A stretch of DNA of 46,943 nt from Ectothiorhodospiraceae bacterium (GTDB lineage: Bacteria; Pseudomonadota; Gammaproteobacteria; SZUA-152): positions 1 to 46,943 of the forward strand of contig NVUB02000069.1 of NCBI GenBank assembly GCA_002401775.2, given 5' to 3'. This document shows positions 1 through 8,065 of the stretch, piece by piece. The notes below the pieces were generated by a model, which worked only from the letters and a program-made list of their open reading frames with translations, was not told the origin of the DNA and did not search any database. Within the stretch, counting starts at the first letter, position 1. Each line of letters opens with the position of its first letter. A program made the position numbers and the translations under genes.

Positions 1-1955
1 GCATTGTTAAAGGGGCTGGTCCAGTTGTTTTGATTCGTAGCACGCGCACCCGGGGTACGCCCTGTCGCTTCCCGAACCGGATGCCAACCACGGTGATTAT
101 TGGTGTTCCAGGTAAAGCCGCTGTTATTACCGGCACCACCATCAGTACCCACGCTTCGTGGCTCGCCAGCATGCGAGGAAGGCGAGTTATATTCCCGCGC
201 CTGATTGGTGTATTGAAACATGCCATTAACACCGGGCTGTGTGGTCACAGGGCTGGCACCCAGCATTGGTGGTTGGTCGTAACCGTAATTGGAATGGCAT
301 TTCAGACATATTTGGTATTCACGAGTGACATAGGGCTGAGTGACGTTGGTCGCTGTACTGGTACCGGGATCACCTCGTTTCAAATCAAAGTTGGCGGGCT
401 CAACATAAAAACTATTGCTGGTGTAGACCGGCTCCACCCCCCAAATCCCACGAAGTACACCCGAAGCTATATTGGTGTGCGGGCTGGCATTGTCATGGTT
501 ATGAGTACCCGCCGGGTCCATCACACCACCACCATTGTCCTGATTAAACTGCCGCCGTTTAGTCACCCGGTGAGGATTATGGCAGTCCGTACATTCTACG
601 TGGCGATTATTGAGCGAACCCCCTGCGCTAATCTTACCCAGATTAGCCTGTGATTCAATAAAGTCTTTGCCGCGCTGAGTGCCTTCCACACCGTCAGAGC
701 CAGAACCAATGTCATGCACTTCTCGGCCCGCTGCCTGTTCCGAGCTGCGAATCGGCATGTGAATGGGCATATTAAAATCGGTTTTAATGTCTGGTACTTC
801 AAAAAAGGTCGTTGATTGGGAATTAAGCGTACCCCCATCTTTGGAATGACACGCAAAACAGGTCTCTTCTACTGCAAAATCACCATCGCCAGCCTTGATG
901 GAATAACCGCTGGAAGACGTCAGACTGCTGCCATCGACACCGCCACGCAATAGGCGGCGCGAGCCTTGTACCGTATGGGTGTCGTGGCAAGCTAAACAAG
1001 CGGTTTGCCACACGGCAGTACCTACAGCAAACTCACGCACATTCGCTGCGGCTGTCGTATATGTTTCATTGGCTACATTAGGTTGTGCATGAGCGGAATT
1101 TTCCCAACCCGCCTTGGTATGGCAAGCCAGACAAATGATGTCCGATGCCGGCAAGAAGGTGTTTGAGCCATCCGGGGCTGTTTTTTGCAAACGGTTTAGG
1201 CGCAAAAATTTGATGTTTTCGTTTGTGGTGTCCCGAATGTGGGGGTCATGACAGCTAACGCATTGCACTTGACCATTATCAGAAGTAGGGGCGTTTTTCA
1301 CCGCTGGTTGAAGGTGAATATCCTCTAGCTGAGGCCGTGGATTCAAACCACGTACACGAATAGGGTTTTGCGTTGGATCACGCATCTCACCATCGGCTGT
1401 GAACAAAGCCTGATCATAGGTAAACGATATGGGGTGATCATTACTGAGGTCATTGCCAAGGAATCGGGTATAACCGGTACTAACGCCTTCACCGGGGGCC
1501 ATTACGCCACCGGCGCCTGTCCCATTCATGGCTATATCACCCGCTTGAAAGCCACCGCTACCACTACGGTTGCGAACACTACCAATGGCAATACTGCCGT
1601 CGTGACAGGAGAGACATAACTTTGAAATGCCATTGGGTTGCACAATGGAGGAATCTATCGAGCCTGAATCATAGGTCGTATAAGTGCTGGTCGATAGTTC
1701 ACGGTTCCAAAGCGGACCATCACTTTGTTGATTAGCACCATGCGGGGTATGGCAAAATACACAGATTTCACCTTCGCCTTGAGAGCTGACAGTACGAGTA
1801 TCACCGTTACCCAAAAGGTTGGGCGTCACGACTGAGGAAAAATTATGTTTGGTATTACGAATATCCGCGATACGCGCAGCCGACACCGACGCCACGCACA
1901 CAACCATTAATACAAGTGCCGAGGCACTCGCCGTCATAAAGCCCCTATATTGCAT
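1..1955 (-). CDS. Secreted multiheme cytochrome c (at least 8 hemes), partial at left edge
   Basis: The frame is open from an ATG at 1955 to the window edge, giving about 651 visible residues without a stop. AGGAG lies 5 nt upstream of the ATG. The N-terminus is a signal peptide (hydrophobic stretch, then VSA|AR). Eight CXXCH heme sites are visible in this order: CVFCH, CLSCH, CVSCH, CLACH, CLACH, CFACH, CTDCH, CLKCH. The first four, with an NTKHN motif, PLWN and NDHPIS between them, reproduce the whole architecture of the tetraheme protein at 11223-12251. The remainder adds further hemes, so this looks like an extended or duplicated version of that fold. Probable role: extracellular or outer-surface electron transfer beside the c7 cytochromes and NHL lipoproteins downstream of it in the list. 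The C-terminus and total heme number lie outside the window. The cytochrome assignment is secure; the precise function is inferred. Confidence 0.9.
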   Translation of the reverse strand, partial: MQYRGFMTASASALVLMVVCVASVSAARIADIRNTKHNFSSVVTPNLLGNGDTRTVSSQGEGEICVFCHTPHGANQQSDGPLWNRELSTSTYTTYDSGSIDSSIVQPNGISKLCLSCHDGSIAIGSVRNRSGSGGFQAGDIAMNGTGAGGVMAPGEGVSTGYTRFLGNDLSNDHPISFTYDQALFTADGEMRDPTQNPIRVRGLNPRPQLEDIHLQPAVKNAPTSDNGQVQCVSCHDPHIRDTTNENIKFLRLNRLQKTAPDGSNTFLPASDIICLACHTKAGWENSAHAQPNVANETYTTAAANVREFAVGTAVWQTACLACHDTHTVQGSRRLLRGGVDGSSLTSSSGYSIKAGDGDFAVEETCFACHSKDGGTLNSQSTTFFEVPDIKTDFNMPIHMPIRSSEQAAGREVHDIGSGSDGVEGTQRGKDFIESQANLGKISAGGSLNNRHVECTDCHNPHRVTKRRQFNQDNGGGVMDPAGTHNHDNASPHTNIASGVLRGIWGVEPVYTSNSFYVEPANFDLKRGDPGTSTATNVTQPYVTREYQICLKCHSNYGYDQPPMLGASPVTTQPGVNGMFQYTNQAREYNSPSSHAGEPRSVGTDGGAGNNSGFTWNTNNHRGWHPVREATGRTPGARATNQNNWTSPFNN

Positions 1956-2026
1956 TGCCACTCCTAACTCCCAATAACTCCCAACTACCCATGTGCCAGC
2001 CATCCGACGTTAGCAGTATTCTCTGC

Positions 2027-3196
2027 TTATTTTACGTCAGTCTGGGCACTGGCTTCTATTGGGGTATTTGCCTCTTGCAATCTGGTTAACCCCGAGCCTT
2101 TACGCCCACTTCCTTGAAGATATTGAAAAATGGCCACTCGCCGATTGTACATGTCGGCAACATAGATGCGATCCTCTTGATCTGACCATGCACCTGCAGG
2201 TAAATAAAACTGCCCTGCACCGCTACCGGTACCGCCAATAGGCATCAAAAATCGCCTATCTTGATCATATACTAACAAATAATCGTGAAAAGATTCAATG
2301 ATGTAGACATTGCCCTGACTATCAGCAGCCACCCCTTTAGGGCGTACCAAATTGCCCATGTAGAGGCCGCGAGAGCCTATAGATTGTAAAAAAATACCTT
2401 TTGAATCAAAGACTTGAATGCGCGCATTAAAAGTATCTGTTACATACAATTTTCCATTTTTAAAGCTAATATGGGTCGGTGCATTAAATTCACCCTTTTT
2501 AATACCGACCTGGCCAATCACCTGAATCAACGTCCCATTATCATCATATACCTTAAGGTTATTCTCTCCGGTATCTGAAACAAAAATGCGCCCACTTATC
2601 TTGTCTATGGCCAAGCCAGTTGGGCGCTCCAGGTCATCAAAGCCAAATTCAGACTTAGGGTTGCCTTGTGAATCAAGACGAATAACACGCCGTAACTCAG
2701 CATCAGCGACTAAAACATCGCCATTTTTAGCAATATCGATACCCACAGGCGAGACAAAATTGAATTCTTCGGTTGCCCCGGTCCAGATGGACATTTTTCC
2801 TTGTTTTTCATCAAATACGAAGACTGACTGTCGTCCCGCGTCCGTTACTATCACACGCCCTTGATCATCAACAGTACCACTTTGAGGGCGCAAGAGTGTG
2901 CGTACTCGCTCATTTTCGCTGCCAAGTCCGACGAGGGCCTTAAAAAATCGCCCGATGGAAGCTCCAGGACCGCTGCCTTCCACTTCTTGAAAGTTATCTT
3001 CCCCGGTAAGGTATCCCACAAGCTGATAACGCGGTTTATCCGGTAGTACAGGCCAAATTAAATCTTGCTCAGGCATGTCATAGCGCATCAAATGACGTGT
3101 TTCACTACACCCCATTGCGAACAACACGATGACGAGCAATCCATAGATCAAAAGTCTTTTTTTCAAAATATATTTTGTCTCAGTGAAGCTTTTCAT
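2027..3196 (-). CDS. NHL-repeat beta-propeller lipoprotein
   Basis: The protein has about 389 residues from the ATG at 3196. A TTG at 3241 would add 15 residues in front of a normal signal sequence, so I prefer the ATG, although neither has a strong Shine-Dalgarno. The N-terminus is lysine-rich, then hydrophobic, and ends in a lipobox (LFAMGC), predicting an outer-membrane lipoprotein. Six blade-like NHL repeats follow, each with the pattern G-x-[IVL]-[YFV]-V-[AST]-D and about 45 residues apart, for example GRVIVTDAG, GDVLVADAE, GRIFVSDTG, GKLYVTDTF, GNVYIIESF and DRIYVADMY. That suits a six-bladed propeller. It has no catalytic or heme motif. It follows a second NHL lipoprotein at 23 nt and a triheme cytochrome, apparently in one operon. 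Likely a scaffold or docking protein for the cytochromes; that role is inferred. Confidence 0.85.
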   Translation of the reverse strand: MKSFTETKYILKKRLLIYGLLVIVLFAMGCSETRHLMRYDMPEQDLIWPVLPDKPRYQLVGYLTGEDNFQEVEGSGPGASIGRFFKALVGLGSENERVRTLLRPQSGTVDDQGRVIVTDAGRQSVFVFDEKQGKMSIWTGATEEFNFVSPVGIDIAKNGDVLVADAELRRVIRLDSQGNPKSEFGFDDLERPTGLAIDKISGRIFVSDTGENNLKVYDDNGTLIQVIGQVGIKKGEFNAPTHISFKNGKLYVTDTFNARIQVFDSKGIFLQSIGSRGLYMGNLVRPKGVAADSQGNVYIIESFHDYLLVYDQDRRFLMPIGGTGSGAGQFYLPAGAWSDQEDRIYVADMYNRRVAIFQYLQGSGRKGSGLTRLQEANTPIEASAQTDVK

Positions 3197-3218
3197 TGGG
3201 GGGAGGCGATACAGGGAA

Positions 3219-4289
3219 TTAACCCTCTGGAGATACCTCAATAGGTGCCGAAGGATTAATACGTAAAACTTGAACTCGCCGGTTCAGGCTGTCTGCGACG
3301 TAGAGCAAGCTCCCATTGATCCATAGGCCCGACACCAATCGAAATCTACCTGGAGCAGACCCACCACCACCAAAAGTCATTATCAACTGCCCATCTTGGT
3401 ACACTTGAATCGTATTAGTTGATCTGTCGCTGATATAAGCTCTCTGGTCTTTGTCGACAGCGATAGCATTGGGAAATAGTAACTCAGATTCACCAAAGGA
3501 ATAATTATAATTCCCTTGCCAATCAATAACCTGAACGGGTAATTCCAGACGATCTAGAATATACAAACCATCAGGCCCTTTTGTCATAAACGTTATTGCG
3601 CGGAATCGTCCTGGCCCCGTTCCACGTTTACCAACCAGACTTACCGCTTTACCAATGCTATTAAACACCACGATATGACTAAAGGAGCCATCAGCAACTA
3701 ACACATCGCCCGTTTCTTCATTGACCAGCACGTCCAGTGGTCTTGAGAGGTTTGCCAAATCCTGGAATCTAGTGCGTAATTCACCATGCTCACTGAAGTG
3801 CAATACTTGTCGTCCAACGGAATCGACAATATAGAATGAGCGATCCTTAGCAACAAAAATATTACCGGGTTTCCCTTTAAAGTGGTTGGCAATATCTTCA
3901 ACGGGTTCTATTTCGTTGGTGACCAAATCGTATTTATACACAATATTTGGACCCGCATCGACAATATATAAAAGGCCATCAACACCACCTACAGCCACAG
4001 GCTCCTGCAATTTAATTTCTTCAGCTCCGCCAATGACCAACCGCCCAAGTTGTCCAGAGAAACCTTTGTAAGATCGGCGACCGCCGTAGATGGTCAATTC
4101 TGTCGAAAGTAGTTTTGCACCAACCTTCTGTGAAAACCCCGTATCCACCCTTGAGAAAGATACCGCCTCTAGCTCATCCCCCTCCAGAGCAAATTTCTCA
4201 AGCTCAGAAATACTGCAAGCTACCAGCGGAATCGCCAGCACCAAGAAAGAGAATAACCGTAGCGGGCGCAGACTAACGAAGCCCAACAT
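3219..4289 (-). CDS. NHL-repeat beta-propeller lipoprotein
   Basis: The protein has about 356 residues. The frame has a GTG at 4295 and an ATG two codons later at 4289; the ATG is used here, and neither has a convincing ribosome site. Both overlap the end of the triheme gene upstream, so translational coupling is likely. A signal sequence ends in the lipobox LVAC, predicting a lipoprotein. NHL-type blades are visible: GLLYIVDAG, RSFYIVDSV, GDVLVADGS, DGLYILDRL, QRAYISDRS and SLLYVADSL. The protein is clearly related in design to the lipoproteins at 2027-3196 and 12691-13794. NHL propellers are mainly interaction surfaces, and three copies beside heme proteins suggest a structural role in an envelope complex. 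No enzymatic motif is visible. Confidence 0.84.
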   Translation of the reverse strand: MLGFVSLRPLRLFSFLVLAIPLVACSISELEKFALEGDELEAVSFSRVDTGFSQKVGAKLLSTELTIYGGRRSYKGFSGQLGRLVIGGAEEIKLQEPVAVGGVDGLLYIVDAGPNIVYKYDLVTNEIEPVEDIANHFKGKPGNIFVAKDRSFYIVDSVGRQVLHFSEHGELRTRFQDLANLSRPLDVLVNEETGDVLVADGSFSHIVVFNSIGKAVSLVGKRGTGPGRFRAITFMTKGPDGLYILDRLELPVQVIDWQGNYNYSFGESELLFPNAIAVDKDQRAYISDRSTNTIQVYQDGQLIMTFGGGGSAPGRFRLVSGLWINGSLLYVADSLNRRVQVLRINPSAPIEVSPEG

Positions 4290-4851
4290 TTTCACGCGCT
4301 ACGCTATGACACCGATTACATTGCAGCGGCGGAAAAGCAACTTTCCCATGGCACACCCCACAAAACTCCCCCTCTATAATCGCTGCCATCGTCACAAAGT
4401 TACCTCCCCGTTGAGGTAAAAATATTGCGGGATGACAGTTTTTACAGGTCAGCCATTTTGTATGTGGCAAATGTGGGAACCGCACATAGGGCATTGAAGC
4501 TGTGTTTTTGAAAATGACATCAAAATCCACAGAGTGCATCTTTTCATTGCCTAATAAACCCGTTCGCGGTGCTATGAGGCCACTGTCCAGGGTCTCAACC
4601 CAGTTAATCACGCCACGAGCATCACGCGGGAAGTCCTTCATCGCCTCAGCGGGAGGTTGTAAGGTTTTGACTGCGTCATTTTCAGGGTCATGAATACCGT
4701 CTTCCTGAATTGGGACAACATCACCATGCAGTTGATAATGCCCGCCACCTTCTTCGGCAAACGCACCAAAAGACACCAGCAGCATTCCTGCCAACAGCGT
4801 CACCGCCCCGAAGTAAACCCCAAATATTTTCATCACTTTTATAATATGCAT
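4273..4851 (-). CDS. Triheme c7-type periplasmic cytochrome
   Basis: 192 residues from the ATG at 4851 (a TTG one codon upstream and an internal ATG at 4833 are alternatives). A signal peptide ends near AFA|EE. Three heme sites lie in the last third: CKNCH at about 136-140, CGVCH at 164-168 and CNRCH at 178-182. Histidine-rich FPHLPHTKW just before the first can supply distal axial ligands. This is the compact triheme module of the c7 family that is often found beside nanowire cytochromes. An N-terminal domain of about 100 residues (EDGIHDPEND, LQPP, NWVETLDSGL) precedes it and is shared with the protein at 6886-7542. The stop overlaps the start of the NHL lipoprotein downstream, indicating one operon. 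Probable role: periplasmic electron shuttle. Confidence 0.88.
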   Translation of the reverse strand: MHIIKVMKIFGVYFGAVTLLAGMLLVSFGAFAEEGGGHYQLHGDVVPIQEDGIHDPENDAVKTLQPPAEAMKDFPRDARGVINWVETLDSGLIAPRTGLLGNEKMHSVDFDVIFKNTASMPYVRFPHLPHTKWLTCKNCHPAIFLPQRGGNFVTMAAIIEGEFCGVCHGKVAFPPLQCNRCHSVARENVGLR

Positions 4852-4992
4852 CAACGTAACAACTATTTTCTATCGTAAAGTTATCCAGCAAGCTAGATTA
4901 TACCTGCATCTGCTAGCCAGCACAGGCGCATATTATGCCTAATTTACGCGACCACGACCACAGTCACGCCATATGACAGATATCTCGCTTTT

Positions 4993-6681
4993 TTACTGCG
5001 TCACTCCTACCATACGCAACGCACGTCGAACCGTTTTAGTTGCCTGCAACATCATGCTAATGGCGGTAGAATAATCGCCCGAATCAGCTTTAGATTGCGC
5101 TTCATCCCGACGTTTGCGCGCCTTATTCAAGAAACTCTCCATCAGTTTGACAGCGCCAGCAGCTGGTTTTTTTGCTTCAATGGCAATGGGTATAAGCTCT
5201 TCATATCCAACAAAACGCTTCACTTCATACTCATATTCATCCGCTGCTGTCTCAAAGTTAAGATCATAAACCAATGTTTTTGAATCCAGCATTTTATGTA
5301 ACGCACCCGTGATGGTAGCTTGTGCCTGCTGCAGTAATTTATTGGCACGTACGTAATCTTTCTGGGCAGCCAGCTTTTCGGCCTTGGCGAGTACTCCGGA
5401 AAAACTTTTTTCATCGAGTGTTACGTCCTCGCCCAGCGCTCCCTGTTTTTTCAAGGCCTTAACATTATCCTGATAGGATTTCTGATAACCCTTTATTTCG
5501 GACAACACGGTTGAATAGTTTTCAGCCAATTGTGCCAGCTCTTCGTCACCAGGAACGAGCCGAGTAGCCGCACTCAACATTTTCAACGCTTTATTCGCCA
5601 GCGCCAATGCCTCAGGTAGTGCGCCAACAAGAGATTTACTCCGTGCTTCGCTCACCAAGCCCTTTGCAGTCGTGACCATCTTCCTGGCTTCAGCATTATT
5701 ACTGGCCATGACGCGCTTGGCACCCCGTGCCCCCGCCATCATTTCAGCAAACATCAGCTTTTGCTTGACCTTGGATTCAGTCACTGTGACTTTAGGAGCA
5801 ATTATTTTTGCCGATTTATCTGAAGTTTTTGCGGCTCTGGGCGTAAGTTTAATTTTCTGACCAGGATTTACCACGTGGATGACCGCCCCCATATAAGGGT
5901 GGTTGCGACAAGCATAATAAAGTTTATTGGGGCTCTCTTTACCGGGTTTGAAAACCATTGTTCCTTTGTACGTGTAAGCCCCTTCTACTCCTGTAGAATA
6001 CGGTGCGCCACCCCAGCCAATGGCCTTTTTAGACAAATAAACGTCATGTTTTGGGTTTGTTGAAATATCAAAACGGTAAGACTGGCCACGCTCCACGACG
6101 AGCTCTTTGCCGGAAACACCATTCACAAGAAACCCCATGGGGTGGCCTTTCCCGTAAGCGGGATGATCCGGCTGCTTTGCCGCTACAGTAACCACAAAGT
6201 TATTCGGCCCTGATGACGCAGCTACAGCTGGCATATCAGAGGTGGTGGCACTCATCTTGGACGATGCGTCATCAGACATACCTGAAGTAGATGTACCCCC
6301 CATTTTCATCTTATCAGCCGCGGGAGACATCACTGAATCAGAAATCGTTTCAGTCATTGATTCGGGCATTGCATTACCGCTGTGATCCATCATAGCGGCA
6401 TCGGCTTTAGCCGGAATTTGCTCTACATCAATTTGAGAATTTTCAATTTTATTACGCGGACTCACCTCGACCTCGGGCGTTTCCACCGGCTTTTTAGACT
6501 CAGCATCCATCATGGCATCAGCTGTCGCGGTTTTCTGTGATAACTCTGGTTCAGACATCGATTCAGTCATCATTTCAGGGTCGCCATTGTCCGGTTTAAC
6601 GGATTGACCACCACACGCAACAAGATTTAAAACAACCATCAGGCCTGATAACGGCAAAAATTTAGAGCAAAGCTTGGACAT
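4993..6681 (-). CDS. Met-rich cupredoxin lipoprotein with helical C-terminal domain
   Basis: 562 residues with an ATG at 6681 and AGGTG just upstream. The signal sequence ends in a lipobox (LVAC, Cys23). Residues 35-155 are a low-complexity acidic linker unusually rich in methionine. Residues 160-275 form a plastocyanin-like cupredoxin domain. Its likely type-1 copper ligands are His212 (in KHDVY), Cys258, His261 and Met264 (in ACRNHPYMG), the canonical H...C-x2-H-x2-M set. From about 280 to the end the chain is helical and Lys/Ala-rich, possibly TPR-like. Known cupredoxins carry single electrons, so a role relaying electrons within the cytochrome cluster is plausible. Copper delivery through the Met-rich segment is the alternative. 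The gene is probably transcribed alone: a strong terminator lies immediately upstream, at 6792-6822. Confidence 0.8.
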   Translation of the reverse strand: MSKLCSKFLPLSGLMVVLNLVACGGQSVKPDNGDPEMMTESMSEPELSQKTATADAMMDAESKKPVETPEVEVSPRNKIENSQIDVEQIPAKADAAMMDHSGNAMPESMTETISDSVMSPAADKMKMGGTSTSGMSDDASSKMSATTSDMPAVAASSGPNNFVVTVAAKQPDHPAYGKGHPMGFLVNGVSGKELVVERGQSYRFDISTNPKHDVYLSKKAIGWGGAPYSTGVEGAYTYKGTMVFKPGKESPNKLYYACRNHPYMGAVIHVVNPGQKIKLTPRAAKTSDKSAKIIAPKVTVTESKVKQKLMFAEMMAGARGAKRVMASNNAEARKMVTTAKGLVSEARSKSLVGALPEALALANKALKMLSAATRLVPGDEELAQLAENYSTVLSEIKGYQKSYQDNVKALKKQGALGEDVTLDEKSFSGVLAKAEKLAAQKDYVRANKLLQQAQATITGALHKMLDSKTLVYDLNFETAADEYEYEVKRFVGYEELIPIAIEAKKPAAGAVKLMESFLNKARKRRDEAQSKADSGDYSTAISMMLQATKTVRRALRMVGVTQ

Positions 6682-6791
6682 ATCGCACCTTCATTAAGAA
6701 ATTAACCTACACGATTAATCGTACAGTTGCGCTTAATACTTTAAACAATAAACGAAATATAAAATGGGGAGATCGTACTACAGAAGATACC

Positions 6792-6822
6792 AAAAAGCGG
6801 CACAGACGTTAATCTGTACCGC
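6792..6822 (-). terminator. Rho-independent terminator after the triheme operon
   Basis: Read on the minus strand, GCGGTACAGA and TCTGTGCCGC pair around a 6-nt loop and are followed directly by TTTTT. The hairpin sits 63 nt downstream of the stop of the triheme gene at 6886-7542. It separates that gene from the cupredoxin lipoprotein gene that follows. Confidence 0.85.
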
Positions 6823-6885
6823 AATTTGGTTTTACTTAGTCAAACTAAAGTCAAACTTACCAACAAATCCTGTGTTCGATAGCGA

Positions 6886-7542
6886 CTAACGCCAAGGATT
6901 TTTAAGACTGGCTTCACTCTTTGGTGGTTTCCAGTCAGCTGGTTTTGGCTTGGAATGGCACTTTGTGCATGATTTGGTCGTAATTGGAAACGACACCTTG
7001 CCATGACACACACCGCACTTTTGCCCCAACAATATTGCCGACATTGTAATGACATTGGCATTACGCTGTGGAATAAAGATTTTTGGATGACAATTTGAAC
7101 AATGGAGCCATTTAGTATGTGGCTTATGTGGAAATACCACATCTGGCATCGAGGCCTTCACTTCGCGCACAATATCCAGATCCATCACTAAAGGCTCAAC
7201 CGTCGGATCAAATCGATCATAACGAGGCTTTAGCAAACCATCGTCCAACGCCTTAACCCAATCAACATAGTTTCCGAACTCAGACGTCGGCAACCCGTCA
7301 TAGGCAATCAATGGCGGCTGCAGAACGTGTGTACCATCATTCGCAGCATCATGGATGCCATCTTCCGGTGGCGGTGCATTGCGTTGTTTGTCTTTCTTCA
7401 GCAAGCGGTTAAAAATATTAGCACCACTTACTTTACCTTTTGCAGACTTAACTTCCTTCAACGGCATTTGAGCTGCCTGAACATTAAGACTAATGAACAT
7501 CAGCATCGCCATTGTCACCAACAAGAAGCGTGTAATTTTCAT
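6886..7542 (-). CDS. Triheme c7-type periplasmic cytochrome
   Basis: 218 residues. The ATG at 7542 is preceded by a strong GGAGGGGGA ribosome site. A signal peptide ends near VQA|AQ. The triheme module is C-terminal: CSNCH at 148-152, CGVCH at 176-180 and CTKCH at 192-196. FPHKPHTKW ahead of the first site can supply axial histidines. Residues about 58-130 (EDGIHDAAND, LQPP, DWVKALDDGL) match the N-terminal domain of the cytochrome at 4273-4851, so the two are paralogues. The gene starts 24 nt after the stop of another triheme gene and ends before a terminator. Likely a periplasmic electron carrier feeding the outer-membrane system. Confidence 0.88.
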   Translation of the reverse strand: MKITRFLLVTMAMLMFISLNVQAAQMPLKEVKSAKGKVSGANIFNRLLKKDKQRNAPPPEDGIHDAANDGTHVLQPPLIAYDGLPTSEFGNYVDWVKALDDGLLKPRYDRFDPTVEPLVMDLDIVREVKASMPDVVFPHKPHTKWLHCSNCHPKIFIPQRNANVITMSAILLGQKCGVCHGKVSFPITTKSCTKCHSKPKPADWKPPKSEASLKNPWR

Positions 7543-7566
7543 TTTATTCCCCCTCCCTCTTGTTAG

Positions 7567-7974
7567 TTATTTAGCTGGTTTTCCCAGAGATTTATACGTC
7601 GGAGCCACTAAACGCTGCACGGTACTGCCGTGAATCTGCGTTGGTGTTCCCGGCACCCCAGAGTGACACATGCCACAGTTTTCGACCGACCATGAAATTT
7701 CACCGTTGTGGCATGCACCACAAAACTTGCCGTCGATGATTTTCGCCATGGTGATTTTGTTACCGCCAGCCTTAAACTTAAAGCCAAGGTCTGCATGACA
7801 AACCTTACAACGGAAACGAATACGGTGATACCAATGTGGAAAAACTGCAGGCCGCATACCGGCCGCATCTGCATAGTTGTTGATTACTACGTCGGCGTAC
7901 TCCGCCTGGGCCGCTTGCGGCAACACCAGAACAGCCAACATACTCAACAAGCCAATCAAAGCTGACTTGAACAT
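7567..7974 (-). CDS. Small triheme c7-type periplasmic cytochrome
   Basis: 135 residues from the ATG at 7974, chosen because GGAGGGAGG lies 5 nt upstream and a clean signal peptide (AQA|EY) follows. An upstream in-frame start at 7992 overlaps that ribosome site. Three heme motifs make up most of the mature chain: CKVCH at 56-60, CGACH at 85-89 and CGMCH at 100-104. FPHWYHRIRFR before the first supplies histidines for bis-His ligation. It lacks the extra N-terminal domain of the other two triheme proteins, so it is the minimal version. It lies between the beta-barrel gene and the second triheme gene, and probably shares their transcript. Confidence 0.88.
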   Translation of the reverse strand: MFKSALIGLLSMLAVLVLPQAAQAEYADVVINNYADAAGMRPAVFPHWYHRIRFRCKVCHADLGFKFKAGGNKITMAKIIDGKFCGACHNGEISWSVENCGMCHSGVPGTPTQIHGSTVQRLVAPTYKSLGKPAK

Positions 7975-8065
7975 AGAGCCTCCCTCCGTCATTTCACTTA
8001 TAAACTTTATTCACGCACTGAGTATAATATTGTTATGTCTCGTGCAGCGCACATCTTACCTTACA

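Noticed and set aside
30-653. Plus-strand open frame of about 207 codons
   Set aside because: It lies antisense to the multiheme cytochrome, whose heme motifs and signal peptide are unmistakable. It shows no domain or ribosome site.
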